From Coprococcus_C sp934318045 (lineage in GTDB: Bacteria; Bacillota; Clostridia; Lachnospirales; Lachnospiraceae), in the NCBI GenBank assembly GCA_934318045.1, contig CAKREY010000002.1, positions 248,001 to 312,000 on the forward strand: a stretch of 64,000 nt of DNA, written 5' to 3'. The notes under the pieces are model-generated. The model was not told the DNA's origin. It searched no databases and saw only the letters and a list, made by a program, of their open reading frames with translations. This document shows, piece after piece, positions 27,127 to 35,867 of the stretch (positions are counted from its first letter, which is position 1; each line of letters begins with the position of its first letter). Position numbers and translations under genes: made by a program.

Positions 27127-27153
27127 TTAGCACTCATTTTTATCGAGTGCTAA
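27127..27153 (-). promoter_or_regulatory. CIRCE operator (HrcA site)
   Basis: TTAGCACTC, nine bases, GAGTGCTAA: a perfect match to the CIRCE element bound by the heat-shock repressor HrcA. It ends 6 bases upstream of the htpG -35 box. CIRCE more often overlaps or follows the start of transcription. It also lies 11 bases downstream of the stop of the preceding gene. Confidence 0.92.
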
Positions 27154-27163
27154 TAGTTCTACT

Positions 27164-27625
27164 TTAGATATAATATTTCCTGACCGTCTGATCCCATACC
27201 TGTTCCAGTGTTTTATCCAATGTGAAGATTTTCAAAGACGTTCCGGTTGTTGCAGTCAGTGTCTCATGTTCGTAAGCAACATTTAAAAACAGCGCACTTA
27301 CATCCTCTGCACGCACCGGAAGATTGTTCATCTCCAAAAGCCTTTCTATATTTTCCGTATTGAACATCAATATGATTTTGAACGAAACCGGCAGCCTCGT
27401 TCCTTTTATATAATCATAAATCGTTTGTTTGATATCCTTCCACTCGATATATTCAGAAATCTGCGCCTGCTCATCGGTGTCAAAATATTCCTTGTTCTGC
27501 TTTCCGCTCACATAATAATCCAGCTTTGTTTTTACTCGTGCTTCATACAGATAAAAGCTGTCAAATCTGCTGCCAAACAGATCTTTCATATAATCTGCTT
27601 TTTCTTCGATTTCAAATATTTCCAC
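27164..27625 (-). CDS. Uncharacterised protein, DUF5721-like
   Basis: This 153-residue soluble protein has no signal peptide or membrane segment. It resembles a family of Lachnospiraceae proteins I remember as DUF5721, but only weakly (FDSFYLYEARVKTKLDYYVSGKQN). No catalytic motif was recognised. The start is GTG (27625-27623), and the preceding transglutaminase gene ends just upstream (stop at 27631), so the two are translated together. Its own 3' end is followed at once by the CIRCE element of htpG. Confidence 0.6.
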   Translation of the reverse strand: MEIFEIEEKADYMKDLFGSRFDSFYLYEARVKTKLDYYVSGKQNKEYFDTDEQAQISEYIEWKDIKQTIYDYIKGTRLPVSFKIILMFNTENIERLLEMNNLPVRAEDVSALFLNVAYEHETLTATTGTSLKIFTLDKTLEQVWDQTVRKYYI

Positions 27626-27630
27626 GCCAT

Positions 27631-28710
27631 TTACCTCTGATTTAAATAGATTGTCACAAGCTCATATGTCCCATATGGCTCATCAGTATAAGAAAAATAC
27701 TGCACTGCATCTACACTACTCATAAACGAATAATCGTAATCCTTTTTATAATCCGTCACGACAACCTCTATCGTACCTGTACTGTTTCTGACAGCCTGTT
27801 GTTTTAAATATGTTTCAAACTCTGCACTGGTTTTTACCAAATGATTATATTCAAAATAATTATATTCCATGCTGTCACAGGCCTGAAAATTCTCCTGGTT
27901 CCAGTCATGCCGGGCATCCATAATCGCATCTGTCACATTGAAATATTCGTGTCCTGCAAATACACCACGGTCCGGAAGCGGATCATCCCAGGTTGCATCC
28001 ACCTGATACCAGTTTCCACCTAAACAGACCTGGTTCCACGCATGGAGTTCCCCATCCGCGGTACCTGTCACGATCTGATTCTCTATTCCAACACATGTCA
28101 TAAGCAGTGCCATGGCCTCTGCATATCCGTTGCAAACCGCTTTTCCCTGTACAAGTGCGCCATACGCACGGTAAGCATAGTCCTTGGCTGAATTTTCATA
28201 TCCATATTGGCAATGTACGATAATATAGTCATGTATTGCCAGTTCTTTCTCATAATCGGTCATCCCCGGTTCTATAATCTGTGCCAAAACTTTCTCCACT
28301 TTCTCATAGAGCTTATATGCAGATGCATGGTCCGGTGAAATTTCCTGTTTGTTTACATATTTCTGCCAGACATAATAATTGTCCGAAATCGCATATCTTA
28401 ACTGGATCCGCATGCCATCCCGGCTTTTTTCTGTCACCGCGTACTGATCCACCATGCCATTCATATTGCACAGGTTCTCGTTAATGTTTCCAATCTCTGT
28501 TTCCGAAATTCCCGTCACATAAAAATTCCCGCAAGTCTTTCCGTCGTTAATCTGATCTGTCACAAGCTGTGTCAGTTCTGGCATATTGTGTGCCGTCTCA
28601 TCCGGGTGCAGATAGGAGCCAATCCGGAAATTGTAAAAATAATATAGAAGAATCAATGCGATAACGAACACCGGAACGACAATATGTGCTTTTCCTTGTC
28701 TCGATGCCAT
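27631..28710 (-). CDS. Membrane-anchored transglutaminase-like protein
   Basis: This 359-residue protein has one N-terminal hydrophobic helix (about residues 8-28, VVPVFVIALILLYYFY) acting as signal anchor and an outside transglutaminase-like domain. The catalytic triad is visible: Cys in GKAVCNGYAEAM, His in GELHAWNQV and Asp in YQVDATWDDP. The function could be peptidase or crosslinking activity on surface proteins or wall; the substrate is unknown. The frame also allows GTG at 28713, but the ATG at 28710 overlaps the TGA of the upstream 62-codon gene (TGATG) with AGGG 8 bases before it, so 28710 is preferred. Confidence 0.8.
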   Translation of the reverse strand: MASRQGKAHIVVPVFVIALILLYYFYNFRIGSYLHPDETAHNMPELTQLVTDQINDGKTCGNFYVTGISETEIGNINENLCNMNGMVDQYAVTEKSRDGMRIQLRYAISDNYYVWQKYVNKQEISPDHASAYKLYEKVEKVLAQIIEPGMTDYEKELAIHDYIIVHCQYGYENSAKDYAYRAYGALVQGKAVCNGYAEAMALLMTCVGIENQIVTGTADGELHAWNQVCLGGNWYQVDATWDDPLPDRGVFAGHEYFNVTDAIMDARHDWNQENFQACDSMEYNYFEYNHLVKTSAEFETYLKQQAVRNSTGTIEVVVTDYKKDYDYSFMSSVDAVQYFSYTDEPYGTYELVTIYLNQR

Positions 28711-28898
28711 CACTTTTTCCCTTTCTTCTTCCGATCCTCCGGAATGATTTTTTCCTCTTCCCTGTCCGTTTTATCTCCACCTTTCCCTGCCATGATGAGA
28801 ACCACCATCAAAACAATGGACACAATCAGACAGATAGCGACAAGCAGCGGTTTTCCGTTGTCACCGGTTGCGATTATATTTGCAAAAATTGCGCTCAT
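28710..28898 (-). CDS. Small single-pass membrane protein
   Basis: This 62-residue protein has one hydrophobic helix (about residues 17-40, PLLVAICLIVSIVLMVVLIM) and a very basic/acidic tail ending EDRKKKGKK. It has no known domain that I recognise. Its stop overlaps the start of the transglutaminase-like gene, indicating coupled translation, and it may anchor or accompany that protein. The tail resembles the end of a cell-wall-anchored protein but has no LPXTG motif. Confidence 0.65.
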   Translation of the reverse strand: MSAIFANIIATGDNGKPLLVAICLIVSIVLMVVLIMAGKGGDKTDREEEKIIPEDRKKKGKK

Positions 28899-29006
28899 AA
28901 TTTGCTCCTTATTTTTATCATTTACATGTTGGTATAGATCATATTTATATATCTATATTATATTAAATTATCTAAGTATAAATCGCAACCTTTTTTCGCG
29001 TTTGTC

Positions 29007-29035
29007 TTGTCGGTTCTTGGGTTTTGTTGTATATT
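29007..29035 (+). promoter_or_regulatory. Promoter of argH
   Basis: TTGTCG (29007-29012) and TATATT (29030-29035) are spaced 17 bases apart, about 57 bases before the argH ATG. No T-box or arginine box was recognised in the leader. Confidence 0.55.
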
Positions 29036-29091
29036 ATAGTTCAAACATTAAATACCTGTAAATTTTTACAGAAAATAAAGTGAGGTAGATT

Positions 29092-30471
29092 ATGGCACAG
29101 TTATGGGGCGGTCGTTTCACAAAGGAGACAGACCAGTTAGTATATAATTTTAACGCATCGATCAGTTTTGATCAGAAGTTCTACAAGCAGGACATCCGCG
29201 GCAGCATCGCACATGTGACAATGCTTGCGGCAAGCGGCATCCTGACCGATGAGGAACGCGACCAGATTATCGATGGGTTGAATGGCATTCTTGCCGATGT
29301 GGAAAACGGAACATTAGAAATCTCTTCCAAGTATGAAGATATTCACAGCTTCGTCGAAGCAAATCTGATTGACCGGATCGGTGATGTCGGCAAGAAGCTG
29401 CACACCGGACGTTCGAGAAATGACCAGGTGGCACTCGATATGCGCCTGTATGTGCGTGATGAGATTCTCGAAGTCAAGAAGCTCCTCGTGTCACTGATGA
29501 AAGAGCTGCACATTTTAATGAAAGAAAATGTAGATACTTATATGCCGGGCTTTACACATCTGCAGAAAGCACAGCCTGTTACATTTGCACACCATGTCGG
29601 TGCATATATGGAGATGTTCAAGCGCGATTACAGCCGCATGACCGATATCTATACCCGCATGAATTATTGTCCGCTCGGTGCAGGTGCACTGGCCGGAACG
29701 ACATATCCGCTGGATCGTAACCTGACTGCCAGCCTTCTGGATTTTGCCGGTCCAACTTTAAACAGTATGGATTCGGTGTCAGACCGTGACTATGTGATCG
29801 AGATGCTTTCCGCATTCTCTACGATCATGATGCATCTGTCCCGTTTCTCAGAGGAGATCATCATCTGGAATTCCAACGAATACCAGTTTGTAGAGTTAGA
29901 TGATGCATACAGCACCGGAAGCTCGATTATGCCTCAGAAGAAGAATCCGGATATCGCCGAGCTTGTCCGCGGCAAGACCGGACGTGTATATGGCGCACTC
30001 ATGTCCATCCTCACAACGATGAAGGGCATTCCGCTCGCATACAACAAGGATATGCAGGAAGATAAGGAGCTTACCTTTGATGCGATTGACACAGTCAAAG
30101 GATGTATCGCTTTATTCACAGGTATGATCTCTACAATGAAGTTAAACAAGCCTGTCATGGAAAAAAGTGCCATGAATGGATTTACAAATGCTACCGATGC
30201 GGCTGATTATCTGGTTAATCACGGTGTTCCGTTCCGTGATGCACATGGTATCGTCGGGCAGCTTGTACTCTACTGCATCGAGCATGACAAATCCCTGCTT
30301 GATATGTCCATCGATGAGTATAAGGCAATCAGCCCGGTATTCGAGGATGATATCTACGATGCAATCAGCCTGAAGACCTGTGTCAGCAAGCGAAATACGA
30401 TTGGCGCACCGGGTGAGGAAGCAATGAAGCAGGTGCTCGCCATCAATGAGGAATATCTGAAAAATTTGTAA
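29092..30471 (+). CDS. argH: Argininosuccinate lyase
   Basis: ArgH splits argininosuccinate into arginine and fumarate, the last step of arginine synthesis. The 459-residue tetrameric enzyme has the N-terminal WGGRFTKETD, the HTGRSRNDQVALD motif, and the signature GSSIMPQKKNPD with the mobile catalytic Ser loop. Length is normal. It stands alone: argG, its usual partner, is not adjacent. GAGG precedes the ATG. Confidence 0.97.
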   Translation: MAQLWGGRFTKETDQLVYNFNASISFDQKFYKQDIRGSIAHVTMLAASGILTDEERDQIIDGLNGILADVENGTLEISSKYEDIHSFVEANLIDRIGDVGKKLHTGRSRNDQVALDMRLYVRDEILEVKKLLVSLMKELHILMKENVDTYMPGFTHLQKAQPVTFAHHVGAYMEMFKRDYSRMTDIYTRMNYCPLGAGALAGTTYPLDRNLTASLLDFAGPTLNSMDSVSDRDYVIEMLSAFSTIMMHLSRFSEEIIIWNSNEYQFVELDDAYSTGSSIMPQKKNPDIAELVRGKTGRVYGALMSILTTMKGIPLAYNKDMQEDKELTFDAIDTVKGCIALFTGMISTMKLNKPVMEKSAMNGFTNATDAADYLVNHGVPFRDAHGIVGQLVLYCIEHDKSLLDMSIDEYKAISPVFEDDIYDAISLKTCVSKRNTIGAPGEEAMKQVLAINEEYLKNL

Positions 30472-30510
30472 TAAATACGTAAATGCAAAAGTTTTATATG
30501 CTTCTATGAG

Positions 30511-30540
30511 TTGTACACAATTACATGGTGGAATTATTAT
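30511..30540 (+). promoter_or_regulatory. Promoter of the 64-codon gene
   Basis: TTGTAC (30511-30516) and TATTAT (30535-30540) are 18 bases apart, ending 30 bases before the ATG at 30571. The small gene therefore seems to be transcribed separately from argH. Confidence 0.5.
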
Positions 30541-30570
30541 AGTTCAATTTTTTGAAGGGAGTTAAACCTT

Positions 30571-30765
30571 ATGAATAAGACAACAAAAGCGAAATATGAC
30601 CTTGCGACACGCATGTTGAAGGTGGATATTTCGGTAGATGAAGTGGCTCTGATGTCCGGACTCACAATTGATGAGATTGAGAAGTTAAAGGCCGGCATTG
30701 AGCCGGAAGAGATCATTGATGAGGCAGCTTTCGCGGAGAAAGCTCTGAAGGGAAAAGACAAGTAA
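30571..30765 (+). CDS. Small HTH-like protein, Rpn-tail-like
   Basis: This 64-residue protein contains a probable helix-turn-helix (TRMLKVDISVDEVALMSGLTIDEIEKL). The segment resembles the C-terminal end of Rpn/PD-(D/E)XK transposase-like nucleases, which end in similar 'isodefective' helices, but the nuclease part is absent. GGGAG precedes the ATG, and a bidirectional terminator follows. It could be a stand-alone regulator or a remnant of a larger gene; no upstream sequence matching the missing nuclease was seen. Confidence 0.6.
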   Translation: MNKTTKAKYDLATRMLKVDISVDEVALMSGLTIDEIEKLKAGIEPEEIIDEAAFAEKALKGKDK

Positions 30766-30817
30766 TACGCAAGTGAAACAGAATCCGATAGATGTTTCTC
30801 TGTTTCACAATCATCAT

Positions 30818-30860
30818 AAAAAAGAAAGCGATTCGATGAAAATCAAATCGCTTTCTTTTT
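30818..30860. terminator. Bidirectional terminator between small gene and glgA
   Basis: Arms of about 15 bases (30818-30833 and 30846-30860), centred on GCGATT/AATCGC, have an A-run on one side and a T-run on the other. It can end the plus-strand small gene and the minus-strand glgA, which converge here. Confidence 0.88.
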
Positions 30861-30872
30861 ATATAATACTTC

Positions 30873-32312
30873 TTATACTTGTTCGTACAGCCTCTGATAG
30901 ATCTCTGCGGAATTAGACCAGCTATAATTCTGCTGCATCGCACATTCCTGCATACATTCCCAGGCTTCTTTCTTGTCAAAATATACCTGCTTTGAATAAT
31001 TGATTGTATTCAGCAATTCATGTGCATTGTAGTTTGCAAATGAGAATCCGGTTCCGCTTCCCTCAAATTCATTGTATGGAATAACCGTATCCTTCAGTCC
31101 GCCCGTCTCTCTTACGATTGGCAGCGTACCATATCGAAGTGCCATCAGCTGTGTCAGCCCACATGGCTCGAAGCGGGATGGAACCAGCATCGCATCACAC
31201 GCTGCATACATCTTGTGGGACAATTCGTCTGAATAATAAATATTCGCAGATACCTTTGCCGGATGAATGCCCTGATAGTACCGGAACATATCTTCATAGC
31301 GGCGCTCGCCGGTACCAAGCACGACAAACTGTGTACCATCGGTACAGATGTCGTTCATGACACGGTCAACCAGATCTAAGCCCTTCTGGTCTGTCAGTCT
31401 GGAGATAATACCGATCATGTACGCGTTCTTATCTTCCGGAAGTCCGAGTTCCTTCTGCAGTGCAAGCTTATTTGCCACTTTGTTCTTGCGGAAGTTCTTC
31501 AATGTATAGTTTTTGTAAATCTTTTTATCCGAAGCCGGATCGTAATCCTTGTAGTCGATACCATTTACAATGCCCCACAGACTCTGGTTTCTCGCGCGGA
31601 GCAAACCGTCTAATCCTTCGCCATAATAAGGCGTCTGAATCTCCTGTGCATACGTATTTGATACCGTTGTGATCTTATCTGCGTAAACAAGACCACCTTT
31701 GAGCATACTTGCATCCTTGTCAATCTCCAGCTTATCCGGTGTGAACAGATAATCCGGAAGTCCGGAATACTCCTGTACTGTCTTGATATCCCATCTTCCC
31801 TGGAACTGCAGGTTGTGGATTGTCATAACCGACTTCATGCCACTGTAAAACGGATTGTCTGCAAATAACGTCTTAAGGTATACCGGAACCAATCCTGCCT
31901 GCCAGTCATGGCAATGTACGATATCCGGCTGAAATCCGATACTTGGCAGAATAGAAAGCGCCGCCTTGCTGAAAAAGCAGAACTTTTCGATATCCCATTT
32001 CATATCGTCACTGTAGATGTTGAAACCATTGAAATAATATTCATTGTCAATAAAGTATACCGGAACACCCTCATATTCCAGATACATAACTCCGACATAC
32101 TGCTGCTTCCAGCCAATATCCATATGGAAATGCGTCAGATAGCGCATCTTCTCCTTGAATTTTGCCGGCAGACACATGTAGTTTGGAATGATGACACGCA
32201 CGTCATACTCCTTTTTATCAAATATTCTCGGCAGTGTACCAACAACATCCGCAAGTCCGCCAGTCTTGATAAAAGGTACGCACTCTGATGCAATATAAGC
32301 CACTTTCTTCAT
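30873..32312 (-). CDS. glgA: Glycogen synthase (ADP-glucose type)
   Basis: GlgA extends alpha-1,4-glucan from ADP-glucose. The 479-residue GT5 enzyme has the N-terminal KTGGLADVVGTLP (ADP-glucose binding), DWQAGLVPVYL, ISRLTDQKGLDLV and the C-terminal PSRFEPCGLTQL. All are typical. No glgBCDP genes are adjacent. It has its own promoter and terminator, so it appears to be a single-gene unit. Confidence 0.96.
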   Translation of the reverse strand: MKKVAYIASECVPFIKTGGLADVVGTLPRIFDKKEYDVRVIIPNYMCLPAKFKEKMRYLTHFHMDIGWKQQYVGVMYLEYEGVPVYFIDNEYYFNGFNIYSDDMKWDIEKFCFFSKAALSILPSIGFQPDIVHCHDWQAGLVPVYLKTLFADNPFYSGMKSVMTIHNLQFQGRWDIKTVQEYSGLPDYLFTPDKLEIDKDASMLKGGLVYADKITTVSNTYAQEIQTPYYGEGLDGLLRARNQSLWGIVNGIDYKDYDPASDKKIYKNYTLKNFRKNKVANKLALQKELGLPEDKNAYMIGIISRLTDQKGLDLVDRVMNDICTDGTQFVVLGTGERRYEDMFRYYQGIHPAKVSANIYYSDELSHKMYAACDAMLVPSRFEPCGLTQLMALRYGTLPIVRETGGLKDTVIPYNEFEGSGTGFSFANYNAHELLNTINYSKQVYFDKKEAWECMQECAMQQNYSWSNSAEIYQRLYEQV

Positions 32313-32365
32313 GTTTTTTGTCCTCCCATATCTGACTCTAAAAGCCTCGTAACAAAGTTATTTTA

Positions 32366-32394
32366 ATTTTAGCATAAGCACTCCGATTATTCAA
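32366..32394 (-). promoter_or_regulatory. Promoter of glgA
   Basis: TTGAAT (32389-32394), a 17-base spacer ending TATGC, and TAAAAT (32366-32371) on the minus strand fit a sigma-A promoter, about 54 bases before the glgA ATG. Confidence 0.65.
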
Positions 32395-32432
32395 TCCATT
32401 TTGTACCACAATATGCTAAAATCCGTCTTTTC

Positions 32433-33662
32433 CTACTTTCCTGCCAACCGGCGTATCTTCTGAAGCATTGCACGGTCTACGTCCGAATTTCCATACCGTA
32501 TTTCTTCATAACAAGCCGTAAGTTCTGTTACATCCGCCAGATCTTTCCTTTGCAATTCATCCTGAATTTCACGGCTTGTCTCCGTCTGTTTCAGCGTAAT
32601 GTCATAACGATACCTCTCAATATAATCCTTATAATATTTTCTTGCCCGCCAATCGCGCGACATGATAAGACGGTCCTTCTTTTTACGCTGTTTTTTCTCC
32701 TCGTCTGTTTTTTGTGCCGGCACCAATTCTATCTGATCCGACGATATCACACGTTTCGTCATAAGAAAACGAACCAGTCTTGCGAGAATTTTATATAACA
32801 GATATATTCCAATCGCAATCAGGCACACATATAATACCGGCATCAGCATCTGACCGATTGAATGCATACGCTCCGGCATATTTCCATCTGCATTCTCATC
32901 ATAATCACTTGCACCCGGATCTCCGTTCTTAAACCAGCGTCCAATAAACTCAAAAATTGCACCGAATATCATCGCTACGATCCGTATGACCGCAAGCATC
33001 GCATCCCATACCAAAGCAACCAGCTTCTGAAATCCCAGCAATTCTCCAAGGCCTAATCCAAGTATTAAAACTATGATAATAGCGCCGACCATAATAGTAT
33101 TCACGGACAGTATCTGCCGCAACGGCATCTTTGATACATGGCACGCAGCGTCCAGATAATGCTCCATTCCGTCTGTGTATACAATTGCCAGATACAGCAG
33201 CAGCAAAACAAGCGTTGTAATATATGCATAGATCTGCAATCCCGGCTGCTCCAGATGCCCGCCGACCAGATACGCAGCCAGACAAAATAAAAATGAAGGC
33301 CACGGTAATTCATTTTCCCCGCTATACCCACTCTCATTTGTCTTTTTTCGTACACCTGATATAGATGCAAAGAAAAGATAACACGGAATGATAAAATATA
33401 CCCATTGCAGTTCTCTCGAGATCGGCAGCAGATAAATCGGAAGCCGCATCAGTAAATGCCCCACAAGCAGCACCAGGTAATTTCCCGCTTTTGCACGCAG
33501 AATATACGATATCACAAACCAAACTCCCGTAACCGGAATCAGGTAAAAGTGCGGTGCCTGCTTTGTAAATACCACTTCCACAAATGCAAATGCCAGACTG
33601 CAGCAAGTCCATTCATAGAGAAGATGAAGCAGCGTTGTTATCTGCAGCAGTTTATACTTCAT
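32433..33662 (-). CDS. Membrane protein of the MoxR/DUF58 operon
   Basis: This 409-residue protein has about nine or ten hydrophobic segments in the first 300 residues, then a basic cytoplasmic C-terminus (KKQRKKKDRLIMSRDWRARKYY). It overlaps the end of the DUF58 gene by 11 bases and is third in the operon. In related operons this place holds a DUF4129-containing or transglutaminase membrane protein; the tail here has only faint DUF4129-like spacing and no transglutaminase domain. The function is unknown, and assignment to the MoxR system comes from position only. Confidence 0.7.
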   Translation of the reverse strand: MKYKLLQITTLLHLLYEWTCCSLAFAFVEVVFTKQAPHFYLIPVTGVWFVISYILRAKAGNYLVLLVGHLLMRLPIYLLPISRELQWVYFIIPCYLFFASISGVRKKTNESGYSGENELPWPSFLFCLAAYLVGGHLEQPGLQIYAYITTLVLLLLYLAIVYTDGMEHYLDAACHVSKMPLRQILSVNTIMVGAIIIVLILGLGLGELLGFQKLVALVWDAMLAVIRIVAMIFGAIFEFIGRWFKNGDPGASDYDENADGNMPERMHSIGQMLMPVLYVCLIAIGIYLLYKILARLVRFLMTKRVISSDQIELVPAQKTDEEKKQRKKKDRLIMSRDWRARKYYKDYIERYRYDITLKQTETSREIQDELQRKDLADVTELTACYEEIRYGNSDVDRAMLQKIRRLAGK

Positions 33663-34782
33663 TCCACTTCACCTCCACCCCATGCATGTAATTTCTCCAG
33701 TTTTCTTTATCCTGAATATCATAGTAAGGCACCAGCATCTGCACTGCCATATGATTTTTCTGCATATAATCCAGCTTTACAAGCAGATCATCCTTATAGT
33801 ATGGCGAGATAACCACATAAGTCACTGTCTCCTCCATATGCGAAAGCTCATCATTTACAATGTTCATAAAACGATCTATTCCTGCATTTTCCATAATTCG
33901 AGCCAGATATTTATCTATCGTAACTCCATGTTCCATAGACATCCCTGCTTCCACACGTTCACAATCGCCCGTTGTCTGGTCGATACCGTTCGACAGGATC
34001 TCAACAGAAACTTTATTTTTCAAAAAATACTCAGCCACAGTTCCCGCCATACGGATACTCATCTCCTGAAGATTCTCCGTTTTTCCCATCATATTCGTCT
34101 CCAGATTAAGCAGAATCCGCACACGCTGTTCCGATGTATATCCATACATATTAACCATAAGCTGTGCCGTTTTTGCTGTTGCTTTCCAGTTGACCTTCCC
34201 TATCGTATCGCCATACGCATACTCCCGGATTCCACGAAATGTGTAGGGATCTTCCATACGATTTCTACGGGTTTCAAGTTCCCCAAGAAGATGCGTGCAA
34301 AACATCGACAGTTCCGGCGTATAAACCCGTTCCGGAAGCACATATATCCATGCATTGCCACTTTTACTGTACGCAAAATTCGTTGTCATGAAAAAATCAC
34401 GTGCGATTACATTCAGATTCGGAATCCCGTACAATCCACGCTTTGATGTCTGAAACGGCAGCGTTCTTGTGATCTTTCGATAACCAAGCACAGAAAACAC
34501 ATCGTTTCTGTAATAACTATCCGTCACAACCGTATTCTCTGTATCTTTGAACTGAAATGAACGATCTGCCGAGAACTTAACATGGAACACCGGCAACGGC
34601 AGAAGCTTGCCGTTGTAGATAACTTCCGTCAGTGCACTTGCATCCCCTTCCCGCACACATGTATCCACAAATGAAATTGTCACATCGAGATTCCGGTTCC
34701 ACCATTTTGCATACAGACGTTTCTGTACAATATAAACCAGACTCGCAATTACAAGTGTAACAATCAGATTCACTGTTTCCAA
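33652..34782 (-). CDS. DUF58 domain protein
   Basis: This 376-residue protein has one hydrophobic segment at the N-terminus (about 4-20) and carries the DUF58 signature YTFRGIREYAYGD...KVNWKATAK. DUF58 proteins are partners of MoxR AAA+ ATPases, and several bear a von Willebrand A-like fold. The start overlaps the moxR end by 13 bases, and its end overlaps the next membrane-protein gene, indicating a tightly coupled operon. The biochemical role is not known. Confidence 0.88.
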   Translation of the reverse strand: METVNLIVTLVIASLVYIVQKRLYAKWWNRNLDVTISFVDTCVREGDASALTEVIYNGKLLPLPVFHVKFSADRSFQFKDTENTVVTDSYYRNDVFSVLGYRKITRTLPFQTSKRGLYGIPNLNVIARDFFMTTNFAYSKSGNAWIYVLPERVYTPELSMFCTHLLGELETRRNRMEDPYTFRGIREYAYGDTIGKVNWKATAKTAQLMVNMYGYTSEQRVRILLNLETNMMGKTENLQEMSIRMAGTVAEYFLKNKVSVEILSNGIDQTTGDCERVEAGMSMEHGVTIDKYLARIMENAGIDRFMNIVNDELSHMEETVTYVVISPYYKDDLLVKLDYMQKNHMAVQMLVPYYDIQDKENWRNYMHGVEVKWNEV

Positions 34783-35714
34783 TCCTCCACCGGAACTTCG
34801 ACCATTGCTACAATCTTTTGTACCCGTTCATGGTTATCCTTCGTGCTTCCATAAGTCATCAGACGATGTGCCAGCACACATGGTGCAAGCTGTTTCACGT
34901 CATCCGGTATCACATACGTTCTTCCCTGCATCGCTGCATGGCACTGGGAGGCACGGACAAGCGTCAGCATCGCGCGCGTGCTGACCTCTGTCATGACTTC
35001 CTGATCCATGCCGGTCTCCTCCACGATCCGGACGATGTATTCCCGGATACACGGATGTACATTTATTGTTCTTGCAGCCTCCCGCATCTGTAAAATCTGC
35101 TCTGCTGTACAGACCGGCTTCAGCGAAAGAAGCGGATGCTCCCCCATGAAGGTTTCCATCACGCGCAGCTTTGCCTGCGTGTCAAGCTGTCCCATCGAAA
35201 GCTTCATCATGAAACGGTCAACCTGTGCTTCCGGGAGCGGGTAAGTACCGGTTGTCTCGATTGGATTCTCCGTTGCAATTACGAAGAACGGTTCTGCAAG
35301 CGGCAATGTTTCTCCATCGATCGTCACCTGTTTTTCTTCCATCGCCTCGAGCAGACTTGCCTGTGTCCGTGGCGTCGCACGGTTGATCTCATCGGCGAGC
35401 AGGACATTTGTAAATACCGGTCCTCTCACCAGATGAAACTCGCCATCCTTCTGGCTGTACACATTTAACCCCGTAATATCACTCGGCATCAGATCCGGTG
35501 TAAACTGCACACGTTTCTGTTCTACATCCAGCAATCTTGCAAATGTCTTGGCAAGTGTCGTCTTTCCACTCCCCGGGCGATCTTCTAAGAGTACATGTCC
35601 ACCTGCAAGCAACGCTACCAGAAGCTTCTCAACAACCGCCTCTCCGGCTACTACGACTTTCGATGCTTCTGCGACCACACTTCGTGTTATTTTCTGCACC
35701 TCTGTAACTTCCAT
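34770..35714 (-). CDS. MoxR-family AAA+ ATPase
   Basis: This 314-residue ATPase is thought to remodel or chaperone protein complexes with DUF58/VWA partners. Walker A is LLEDRPGSGKTTLAKT, Walker B is LLADEINRATPRTQ, and the sensor region is FFVIATENPIE with the TYPLPEAQ element. An ATG at 35732 has no ribosome-binding site, so the ATG at 35714 with AGGAGG 4 bases upstream is preferred, though that spacing is short. It is first in its operon. Confidence 0.92.
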   Translation of the reverse strand: MEVTEVQKITRSVVAEASKVVVAGEAVVEKLLVALLAGGHVLLEDRPGSGKTTLAKTFARLLDVEQKRVQFTPDLMPSDITGLNVYSQKDGEFHLVRGPVFTNVLLADEINRATPRTQASLLEAMEEKQVTIDGETLPLAEPFFVIATENPIETTGTYPLPEAQVDRFMMKLSMGQLDTQAKLRVMETFMGEHPLLSLKPVCTAEQILQMREAARTINVHPCIREYIVRIVEETGMDQEVMTEVSTRAMLTLVRASQCHAAMQGRTYVIPDDVKQLAPCVLAHRLMTYGSTKDNHERVQKIVAMVEVPVEDWKQ

Positions 35715-35766
35715 AATTCCTCCTGTTTTCAATGTATCTCTAACTTATTTCTGCGTATAATCCATA

Positions 35767-35795
35767 ATTAAATATATTTTAGCATAATCTTGCAA
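35767..35795 (-). promoter_or_regulatory. Promoter of the moxR operon
   Basis: TTGCAA (35790-35795) and TTTAAT (35767-35772) lie 17 bases apart on the minus strand, about 50 bases before the moxR ATG, in the divergent gap with the C11 peptidase gene. Confidence 0.5.
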
Positions 35796-35867
35796 AAATG
35801 GAAATTTTTTTACACGTTTTAAGCAATCTATGATATATTTGATTTATCATATTTCGGGAGGTTTCCT

